Shown piece after piece: positions 19,685 to 26,408 of a stretch of 64,000 bases of DNA. Both the position numbers and the translations under genes were made by a program. Position 1 is the first letter of the stretch. Each line of letters opens with the position of its first letter. The notes below the pieces were generated by a model that saw only the letters and a list, made by a program, of their open reading frames with translations, was not told the origin of the DNA and did not search any database. The DNA comes from Tessaracoccus aquimaris (GTDB lineage Bacteria; Actinomycetota; Actinomycetes; Propionibacteriales; Propionibacteriaceae): the NCBI RefSeq assembly GCF_001997345.1, contig NZ_CP019606.1:1612001-1676000 (forward strand), written 5' to 3'.

Positions 19685-21054
19685 CAGCCGAGCCCCGCCT
19701 CTGTGACCGCCTTGGCGGTGTCGTCGGCGATGACCTTGAACCCGTCAGGGATGGAGGACTGTCCCGCGACGATCTTGTTGAGGTTGACCTCGGTCGAGGC
19801 GAGCAGGGCGTGGCCAAAGGGGAACCGGATGCCCTGGTGCACGTCGGCGAGCGAGTCGCGCATCGCCCCGAGCTGCGGGATCTCGGAGCCGACCTCGTCG
19901 AGCACATCGGAGCGGGTGATGACGCCGCCGCCCTTCGCCCAGCTCGTCTGGGCCTCCTTGCTCGTGATCCACTTCATGAAGTCGAGGCCCGCCTTCGCGC
20001 GGTCGTCCGGGAGGCCGGCGGGCACGCCGAAGGTCCAGGCGCCGCTGATCGGGGAGCGCCGCTCGGGTCCCGCGGGGACGGGCGCGTAGCCGATCATGCC
20101 CGCGACGTTCGACTTGTCCTGGTTCTCAAGCTGGGGCGCGATGGCCACGACCATGTGGCCCTGCAGCGCGTCGCCGGACTGCATCGCCGCGATGACTGCG
20201 GCCTGGTCGATGGTCTGCGGGTTGGCGGGGCCGAGGGCGAGCAGTTCCTGGTACTTGGCCGCCGCCTCCTCCGCCGCGGGCGTGGTGATGCCGGAGGTCC
20301 AGTCGGTGCCCGGGTTGTCGATCCACTCGGCGCCGTAGCTGTGCAGCACGGCCGAGAAGTCGAAGGTGACGGAGTTGCCGCCCGGCGCCCCCTGCCCGCG
20401 GGTGACGTAGCCGTACTTGCAGAGGCCCTCCTGCACGGCGCGCTTGCCGTTGGCGATCGCCTCGTCCCACGTGGTCGGGGGCTTGAGGCCCATCTTGTCG
20501 TAGAGGTCCTTGCGGTACGCGAGGATGTGGATGTTGCCGTTGAGCGGCAGGGCGACGACCTCACCGTCGGCGCTCGTGATCTGGAGTTTGCTGTCCCAGC
20601 GGCCGAGGCCGTCGAACTCGGCGATCCCCGGGTCCCATTCGAAGGAGGGGTCGATCTCCTTGAGGGGCCGCATCCAGGACTGGCCGTAGAACTGGCCGAC
20701 CCAGCCCTCGTTGATCTGGAACACGTCGAACGCGTTGGAGCCCTGCTGCATGGCCGTGATCTGCTGCGTCTGCAGGCCGTCGAACGGGAAGTCCTGCAGC
20801 GTCACCTTCACGCCGGTCGCCTTCTCATACTCGGCGACGATTGCCTTGTAGCTGTCCAGCCACGGCGTCGTCGCGGTCGCGACGGTGATCGCCTTGACCG
20901 CCGAGCCGCCCCCACCGCCGCCGCTCGAGGTGGGGGCTGCGCTCTCCCCCATCATCCCGTCGTTATTGCCACAGGCCGTCACCAGCGCGCCGGTGGCAAG
21001 GCCACCCGCCCCGATGAGACCAGCCCTGAGGAAGCTTCGCCTTTGAAATTCCAT
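19684..21054 (-). CDS. Extracellular solute-binding lipoprotein of ABC sugar importer (Tat-type signal)
   Basis: 456 residues. The N-terminus has QRRSFLRAGLIGAGGLATGA, a twin-arginine motif, followed by lipobox LVTAC, so it is exported and lipid-anchored. A Gly/Ser linker follows, then a family 1 solute-binding fold (NAFDVFQINEGWVGQF; VVALPLNGNIHILAYRKDLYDKMG). ATG 21054 is preferred over the GTG at 21063 because GGAAGG is then at proper spacing. It should capture an oligosaccharide or other sugar derivative, presumably sulfated given the sulfatase in the operon (inference). Confidence 0.9.
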   Translation of the reverse strand: MEFQRRSFLRAGLIGAGGLATGALVTACGNNDGMMGESAAPTSSGGGGGGSAVKAITVATATTPWLDSYKAIVAEYEKATGVKVTLQDFPFDGLQTQQITAMQQGSNAFDVFQINEGWVGQFYGQSWMRPLKEIDPSFEWDPGIAEFDGLGRWDSKLQITSADGEVVALPLNGNIHILAYRKDLYDKMGLKPPTTWDEAIANGKRAVQEGLCKYGYVTRGQGAPGGNSVTFDFSAVLHSYGAEWIDNPGTDWTSGITTPAAEEAAAKYQELLALGPANPQTIDQAAVIAAMQSGDALQGHMVVAIAPQLENQDKSNVAGMIGYAPVPAGPERRSPISGAWTFGVPAGLPDDRAKAGLDFMKWITSKEAQTSWAKGGGVITRSDVLDEVGSEIPQLGAMRDSLADVHQGIRFPFGHALLASTEVNLNKIVAGQSSIPDGFKVIADDTAKAVTEAGLG

Positions 21055-21071
21055 CCCGAACACCCTTCCGG

Positions 21072-21117
21072 TAGATCGATCCAGTGATTGTTAGTAGATC
21101 GATCTAGTGATCGTAAA
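21072..21117 (-). promoter_or_regulatory. ABC/sulfatase operon promoter with two LacI-type operators
   Basis: Two near-identical palindromes occur: TAGATCGATCCA (21072-21083) and TAGATCGATCTA (21095-21106), 23 bp apart. The second fills the 17-bp spacer between TTTACG (-35, 21112-21117) and CTAACA (-10, 21089-21094) on the minus strand; the first lies just downstream of the start. These are the likely targets of the LacI-family regulator encoded next door. Confidence 0.7.
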
Positions 21118-21170
21118 GTGCTGCCCCTGGCATCGTCAAGGGGTGCAGCTGGATCAGTTGGAGGCGGGCT

Positions 21171-22166
21171 TCAGCGGCAGCCGCACGACTCCCGGGTCAC
21201 CAACGTTGGCTTGTGCAGGTGTCCGCCTCGGCGTGGCCTCAGGATCGCGCCCGCGGTCAGTTCGCCGAGCACCTTCGGCTCGACGCGCAGCGACGTCAGC
21301 GAAGGGCGCCACAGGCTGGAGTAGGCGAGGTCGTCGAAGCCGATGACGCGGACCTCCTCGCCGATCGCGACGCCGGAGTCGGCGAGGGCGCGCATCACGC
21401 CGAAGGCGATCGGGTCGCTGTTGCATGCGATCGCGTCGGGCACCTCGCCGAGCCTGATCAGGTCCTTCACCTGGCCGAACACCTGCTCAGCCGACGGGTG
21501 GCTGGCCACGTTCCACGGAGCGACCAGTTCGGCCCCCGCCTCCGCGACCGCGGCGGCGAACCCCGCGGCCCGCTGGCGCCTGGTCGGCGAGTCGCTGATG
21601 CCACCGTAGAAGGCGAGTCGTTTGGCGCCGTGCCACAGGAGATGCTCCGCGCCCGTGCGGGACCCGAACGTCGCGTCGCTCGCCACGCACGGCAACCCGC
21701 TCCCCCTGACGGGCCTGGTCGCGAGCACCACGTTGGCCACCGTCTTGAGTTCCTGCAGTTCGGCGGCGGTCGTGCCGATGGCGGGCACCAGGATGATGTC
21801 CTTGACCCGATCCTCGATGAACCGCCGCAGGATGCGCCGCTGGCTCTCCACGTCGTCGTGGGTGAACGCGACGAGCAGCACCTTCTCCTCCGCGGCCAGC
21901 GGCCCCTCGATGGCGTCGGTGAACTCCATGAAGAACGGGTTGCGGCTGTCGGTGATGATGAGGCCGACGACGTTGGAGGCGCCAGATCGCAGTTGCGCGG
22001 CGCGCCGGTCGTAGACGTAGCCGAGCCGCTTGGCGACCGAGACGACGTGGTCGCGGGTCTCCTGCCCGATGACGCCCTCGCCGCGGAGCACCAGGCTGAC
22101 GGTTGCCCGCGAGACCCCCGCCTCCTGCGCGACGTCGAGCATGCGCACGGGTTCCTTCGGGGCCAT
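21171..22166 (-). CDS. LacI-family transcriptional regulator
   Basis: 331 residues. The N-terminal LacI helix-turn-helix is MLDVAQEAGVSRATVSLVLRG, with the hinge helix near YDRRAAQLRSG. The remainder is a periplasmic-binding-protein-like sensor fold (NVVGLIITDSRNPFF; DAIACNSDPIAFGVMRAL; VIGFDDLAYSSLWRPSLTSL). It ends about 110 bases before the ABC operon start and in the same orientation. It probably represses the ABC/sulfatase operon until its sugar ligand is present. ATG 22166 is chosen because a TACCAT -10 box (22173-22178) ends six bases upstream. Confidence 0.9.
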   Translation of the reverse strand: MAPKEPVRMLDVAQEAGVSRATVSLVLRGEGVIGQETRDHVVSVAKRLGYVYDRRAAQLRSGASNVVGLIITDSRNPFFMEFTDAIEGPLAAEEKVLLVAFTHDDVESQRRILRRFIEDRVKDIILVPAIGTTAAELQELKTVANVVLATRPVRGSGLPCVASDATFGSRTGAEHLLWHGAKRLAFYGGISDSPTRRQRAAGFAAAVAEAGAELVAPWNVASHPSAEQVFGQVKDLIRLGEVPDAIACNSDPIAFGVMRALADSGVAIGEEVRVIGFDDLAYSSLWRPSLTSLRVEPKVLGELTAGAILRPRRGGHLHKPTLVTRESCGCR

Positions 22167-22172
22167 GGGCAC

Positions 22173-22178
22173 ATGGTA
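22173..22178 (-). promoter_or_regulatory. Leaderless -10 box of the lacI-type gene
   Basis: TACCAT on the minus strand, six bases before the ATG at 22166. Confidence 0.4.
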
Positions 22179-22285
22179 GTCGGAGCACCGCACGCCCGTG
22201 ACGCCGCCCCGCGAGCCGCCGTGCACGATGGCCGCGCAACCGGGCGCTGACTTCCGTGAATACCCGCCCGCCCGCCGATTGAGGC

Positions 22286-22294
22286 TGCTACTTT
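22286..22294 (+). promoter_or_regulatory. Extended -10 promoter of the Ig-like repeat protein gene
   Basis: TGC-TACTTT lies 25 bases before the ATG at 22320. It is similar to the TGC-TAnCYT elements before the two 8-Cys surface-protein genes. Confidence 0.4.
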
Positions 22295-22319
22295 TCTCGC
22301 ATCTGTTCGAGGGGGCGCC

Positions 22320-23945
22320 ATGACGTCAGTTCACCGCAGGGCCGCGTCGCTCGCCCTGTCCATCCTGCTGCTGGGTGCAGGCCTGTCGGCCGAGGCTGAT
22401 GAGAGCCCGGCGCCGACGGCCGCGACCCTGCAGATCACCACTACCCCGACGGCGGCGGTCGGCGACCCCATCGCGGTGCGAGGTACCTACACGGGGCCGG
22501 TGCCCGTCACGAGGACGATGGGAATCGTCGGCTTGCCGGAGTCGTATACGACAAGCACCATCACCTCGTCGCCCTTCACTATCAACAACGTCCTTCCCTA
22601 CGGCGGCGTGGGCAGCCATGACGCGTTCATCAGCGTTACCTCCGACGGCACAGAGGTGGCGCGCCACGACTTCACGTTCGAGCGCACCTCTGCGCTCCGG
22701 ACCTTCCCACAGGGCTCGGCGGAGGTGGGCCAGCACTCCCAGGTCCTCGCGAAGACCCCGATGCGCGCGGTCGGCCAGGTGTCGGTCCTGACCGTCGAGA
22801 AGAAGGTCGGTGACGCCTGGGTCAAGGCGTCCTCCAGCGACGGGGTGACGATGCCGGAGTTCAGCGCGGTGGATGAGGTCAGCCTGGCTCCGCGGACGCA
22901 GGCGTACCGCGCGTGGTACACCATGCGGTCCTACCGGTACTTCGCTGGTGAGGTGACCCTGGCCTGGGTAGCGTCGCGCCCCCACGTCTTCACGGACATC
23001 ACGGGCTCGGTGGGGTATGACCGGCTGCAGGCTGGCTCTGTGCGGGTCGAGACGCCGGGCTTCGGCGGCCCGCGTACGGTGTCGACGCAGGTTCTCATCA
23101 ACGGCGCATGGGCGACCTCGCAGACCAGGACCGGCGTCACCGGGCCCACGACTCTCGAGTTGACCTACGGGCGCGGCCTCGTCGGGGACGTCCGCTACCG
23201 GGTCGTGGCCTCCGGGGGTGGCGCGTCCGCGGTCAGCGACCCGTTCGTCGTCTCGCGCGCCGACTCGCCACAGGCGTCGGTTGCCGTGACGAAGTCCTCG
23301 GCGACCCCTGCGTGGTCGGGCTACGACTGGATGTACGGCACCGGGGACGCGGTCACCGTCAGCGGCGTCGTCAAGGGACTGCCAGGCCCGGTCACGGTGA
23401 CGAGCCAGGTCCAGATCAAGGGAAAGTGGGCCGCGTCGCAGTCGACCACCACGACGACGGGGACGTTCTCGCTCCCGCTGACCTACGGGCGCGGCACCGC
23501 CGGGGAGTACCGCTTCCGCATCGTCGCCAAGGACAAATACGGGTACACGAAGATCGGCCCCGAGAAGATCATCGTCAGAACCGCCAGCCCTCGACTCTCC
23601 GCCTCCAGCGCGGGAACCAAGCGGATCAACCAGACGACCTCCGTGTGGGGAAGCCTCACCAACGCTGCGTCGGTCAATCGGAGCGTCCCGATCACCTTCT
23701 CGACGCAGGTGCTACTGAACGGCAAGTGGTCCACGTCACAGCAGACCAAGGCCGCATACCTGGACGTCTTCCACGCGGGAAGCAGCAACCAGAAGTACGG
23801 CGGCAATGACTACACGCTCCCCCTGACCTACGGGCGAGGGACCGTCGGGACCACTCGTTGGCGGGTCACTGCGAGCTACACGTTGGTCAACGGCAAGACG
23901 CACACCGTGGTCTCCCCCGAGTTCACGCTGACCCGCACCAGGTGA
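22320..23945 (+). CDS. Secreted protein with Ig-like beta-sandwich repeats
   Basis: 541 residues. A signal peptide (AASLALSILLLGAGLSAEA) is followed by beta-rich sequence without a membrane anchor or LPxTG motif. Three repeats share a pattern: STQVLINGAWATSQT with LTYGRGLVGDVRYRV; SQVQIKGKWAASQST with LTYGRGTAGEYRFRI; STQVLLNGKWSTSQQT with LTYGRGTVGTTRWRV. Spacing is roughly 115-130 residues. An earlier domain (residues 35-220) is diverged. Such repeats are common in actinomycete surface proteins of unknown role; adhesion or scaffold is only a guess. GAGGGGG precedes the ATG. It stands alone, bounded by a strong hairpin before rpsA. Confidence 0.8.
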   Translation: MTSVHRRAASLALSILLLGAGLSAEADESPAPTAATLQITTTPTAAVGDPIAVRGTYTGPVPVTRTMGIVGLPESYTTSTITSSPFTINNVLPYGGVGSHDAFISVTSDGTEVARHDFTFERTSALRTFPQGSAEVGQHSQVLAKTPMRAVGQVSVLTVEKKVGDAWVKASSSDGVTMPEFSAVDEVSLAPRTQAYRAWYTMRSYRYFAGEVTLAWVASRPHVFTDITGSVGYDRLQAGSVRVETPGFGGPRTVSTQVLINGAWATSQTRTGVTGPTTLELTYGRGLVGDVRYRVVASGGGASAVSDPFVVSRADSPQASVAVTKSSATPAWSGYDWMYGTGDAVTVSGVVKGLPGPVTVTSQVQIKGKWAASQSTTTTTGTFSLPLTYGRGTAGEYRFRIVAKDKYGYTKIGPEKIIVRTASPRLSASSAGTKRINQTTSVWGSLTNAASVNRSVPITFSTQVLLNGKWSTSQQTKAAYLDVFHAGSSNQKYGGNDYTLPLTYGRGTVGTTRWRVTASYTLVNGKTHTVVSPEFTLTRTR

Positions 23946-23970
23946 CCGCTGGGGACACACCCCGGACATG

Positions 23971-24012
23971 CCGCGAGGGGCGCCGATCCCTTCGGATCGA
24001 CGCCCCTCGCGG
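23971..24012. terminator. Bidirectional terminator between Ig-like protein gene and rpsA
   Basis: Long hairpin: CCGCGAGGGGCG (23971-23982) pairs with CGCCCCTCGCGG (24001-24012), and the inner CGATCC/GGATCG extends the stem around a CTTC loop. It lies between two convergent genes and can stop transcription from both sides. Confidence 0.85.
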
Positions 24013-24024
24013 AGACGGACTGCG

Positions 24025-25464
24025 TCAGTTGTTGCCAGCCAGCTTGTCGCGCAGGGCCTGCAGCGACTCGTCGGAGGCAAGCGAGCCCTCAACCGGGGAC
24101 TCGGTGGTGTAGCCGGCGCCGGCCTCGACCGAGAGCTCGCGCTCGCTGGTCTCTGCCGACTCGACCTGGCGCTTGTGCGCCTCCCACAGAGCCTGTGCCT
24201 GGGCGTACTGGGCCTCCCAAGCAGCGCGCTGCTCGTCGAAGCCTTCCTTCCAGTCGTTGGTCTCCGGATCGAAGCCCTCGGGGTAGATGTAGTTACCCTG
24301 GTCGTCGTAGGAGGCTTCCATGCCGTAGAGCTGCGGATCGAAGTCGATCGCGGTGACGTCGACGCCCTCGTTCGCCTGCTTCAGCGACAGGGAGACGCGG
24401 CGACGGTCGAGATCGATGTCGATGACCTTGACCATCCGGTCGTCGCCGACCGAGACGACCTGCTCCGGGATCTCGACGTGACGCTCGGCCAGCTCGGACA
24501 CGTGGACCAGGCCCTCGATGCCCTCGCCGACGCGCACGAACGCACCGAACGGAACCAGCTTGGTGACCTTGCCCGGCACGATCTGGCCGATCTGGTGCAG
24601 GCGGGCGAAGGTCTGCCACGGATCTTCCTGGGTGGCCTTCAGCGACAGGGAGACGCGCTCGCGGTCCATGTCAACCTCGAGCACCTCGACGGTGACGGGC
24701 ATGCCGACCTCGACAACCTCGCTCGGGTGGTCGATGTGCTTCCAGCTGAGCTCCGAGACGTGCACGAGGCCGTCGACGCCGCCGAGATCGACGAACGCGC
24801 CGAAGTTGACGATCGAGGAGACCTGACCCTTGCGGATCTGGCCCTTCTGGAGCTGGGTGAGGAACGTGTGACGAACCTCGGACTGGGTCTGCTCGAGCCA
24901 CGCACGACGCGAAAGGACCACGTTGTTGCGGTTCTTGTCGAGCTCGATGATCTTGGCCTCGAGCTCCATGCCGACGTAGGGCTGGAGGTCGCGGACGCGA
25001 CGCATCTCAACCAGCGACGCGGGCAGGAAGCCACGCAGGCCGATGTCGACGATGAGGCCGCCCTTGACGACCTCGATGACCGAGCCGGTGACGACGCCGT
25101 CCTCTTCCTTGATCTTCTCGATCGTGCCCCAGGCGCGCTCGTACTGAGCCCGCTTCTTGGACAGGATCAGACGGCCTTCCTTGTCCTCCTTCTGCTGGAC
25201 GAGAGCTTCGATCTCGTCGCCGACCTGGACAACCTCAAACGGGTCCACGTCGTGCTTGATGGAGAGTTCCTTGGAGGGGATGACGCCTTCGGTCTTGTAA
25301 CCGATGTCGAGCAGGACCTCGTCCCGGTCAACCTTGACGACGGTGCCGGAGACGATGTCTCCGTCATTGAAGTATTTGATGGTGGCGTCAACCGCGGCCA
25401 TGAAGGCCTCGGGCGAGCCAAAGTCGTCGACTGCGACAGTCGAGGCCTCAGTAGAGGAGGTCAT
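24025..25464 (-). CDS. rpsA: 30S ribosomal protein S1
   Basis: 479 residues with four S1 (OB-fold) domains, the actinobacterial form. Domains begin near GDIVSGTVVKVDRDEVLLDIG, EDGVVTGSVIEVVKGGLIVDIG, KGQIRKGQVSSIVNFGAFVDLG and GQIVPGKVTKLVPFGAFVRVG. The fourth is followed by a long acidic, Trp/Gln/Ala-rich tail. S1 binds mRNA on the small subunit and helps initiate translation of structured messages. ATG 25464 lies after GGAG. A leader of about 90 bases with a stem-loop precedes it. Confidence 0.95.
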   Translation of the reverse strand: MTSSTEASTVAVDDFGSPEAFMAAVDATIKYFNDGDIVSGTVVKVDRDEVLLDIGYKTEGVIPSKELSIKHDVDPFEVVQVGDEIEALVQQKEDKEGRLILSKKRAQYERAWGTIEKIKEEDGVVTGSVIEVVKGGLIVDIGLRGFLPASLVEMRRVRDLQPYVGMELEAKIIELDKNRNNVVLSRRAWLEQTQSEVRHTFLTQLQKGQIRKGQVSSIVNFGAFVDLGGVDGLVHVSELSWKHIDHPSEVVEVGMPVTVEVLEVDMDRERVSLSLKATQEDPWQTFARLHQIGQIVPGKVTKLVPFGAFVRVGEGIEGLVHVSELAERHVEIPEQVVSVGDDRMVKVIDIDLDRRRVSLSLKQANEGVDVTAIDFDPQLYGMEASYDDQGNYIYPEGFDPETNDWKEGFDEQRAAWEAQYAQAQALWEAHKRQVESAETSERELSVEAGAGYTTESPVEGSLASDESLQALRDKLAGNN

Positions 25465-25513
25465 GTAGTAGGGCTCCGAATAAAGCTGTAACGCACTGGT
25501 GGCCCTTGTCGGC

Positions 25514-25563
25514 ACTGCCTGCTCCGTCCGAGGCAGTACAGGCCACAGCGCCCGACCAGCCTA
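25514..25563 (-). promoter_or_regulatory. rpsA promoter and leader stem-loop
   Basis: TAGGCT (25558-25563, minus strand) is a plausible -10 about 95 bases upstream of the rpsA ATG. The predicted leader contains ACTGCCT (25531-25537 on the minus strand) pairing with AGGCAGT (25514-25520), a seven-base stem. Autoregulation by S1 is possible but not shown. Confidence 0.4.
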
Positions 25564-25640
25564 CCCCGCGCGGGTGCGTGGGGCAACCCGGCAAGTGGGC
25601 GCCTGCCTCAGCGACATTTCGGCTGGACCTGACGACCGCA

Positions 25641-25646
25641 TAAGCT
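25641..25646 (+). promoter_or_regulatory. Leaderless -10 box of the sortase gene
   Basis: TAAGCT ends six bases before the GTG start at 25653. Confidence 0.5.
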
Positions 25647-25652
25647 GGCCGC

Positions 25653-26393
25653 GTGTCCCACGCCTCCACCGCACCGAAGCCCAATCGTACCCGGCTGATC
25701 ATCATCATCGTCGCCATCGTCGTCGTGATCGGCCTGCTCGTGTTCGCGCTGACCCGCGGAAGCGGGGACAAGGCAGAACCGTCCCCCGAGCCGACCACCC
25801 TCGTGACACAGCAGGAGGAGCTGCCGAAGCCTCCGACCGAGGCCGCGACGTCCGCGCCCGCCGCGTCGCCGACGGTCTCAGCCAACCCGGCGGCGGCCAA
25901 CTGCACAGTGGTCGGGGACGGCTTCGTGCCGAACCGCTTCAGCATCGAGCGCTTCGGGGTCGACGAGCCGATCGTGGCTCTGAACCTCGACAAGGACGGC
26001 AACATCGCCGCTCCCCCGCTGGACGAGCCGAGGATGGCTTCCTGGTGGAGCGGCGGCCCCCAGCCGGGCTCAGACAAGGGCAAGTCGATCCTGAGCATTC
26101 ACACGTACCGCACGGGCAAGGCGCTCGGTAACGAGATGTTCGCCGACGGGAAGTCGCAGTTCCAGCCCGGCGACGTCATCAAACTGTACGGTGACGCCGG
26201 CCAGGTGAAGTGCTTCCAGTACACCGGCGCCGAGAAGATCTTCATCGACGACTACGACCCGGACTCGAACGTGATGGTCGACTTCGAGGGCGATCCCAGC
26301 CTGACGATCATCATCTGCTGGGACTTCAAGGCCTCCACAGAGGTGTGGGAGTCTCGCGTGTTCTTCAACTTCGAGCCGGTCCAGGTCTCATAG
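25653..26393 (+). CDS. Class E/F-like sortase
   Basis: 246 residues. One N-terminal membrane helix (LIIIIVAIVVVIGLLVFAL, residues 15-33) is followed by a Pro/Thr/Ala-rich linker (40-80). The rest is a sortase beta-barrel with the catalytic triad visible as His150 (SIHTYR), Cys222 (TIIICWDF) and Arg235 (WESRVFF). Two other cysteines (84 and 187) could form a disulfide. Sortases attach LPxTG-type proteins to peptidoglycan; class E/F forms are typical of actinomycetes. No sortase substrate is encoded in this window. The start GTG fits the -10 spacing. Confidence 0.8.
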   Translation: MSHASTAPKPNRTRLIIIIVAIVVVIGLLVFALTRGSGDKAEPSPEPTTLVTQQEELPKPPTEAATSAPAASPTVSANPAAANCTVVGDGFVPNRFSIERFGVDEPIVALNLDKDGNIAAPPLDEPRMASWWSGGPQPGSDKGKSILSIHTYRTGKALGNEMFADGKSQFQPGDVIKLYGDAGQVKCFQYTGAEKIFIDDYDPDSNVMVDFEGDPSLTIIICWDFKASTEVWESRVFFNFEPVQVS

Positions 26394-26408
26394 CGCGGGG
26401 GGCCGCCG

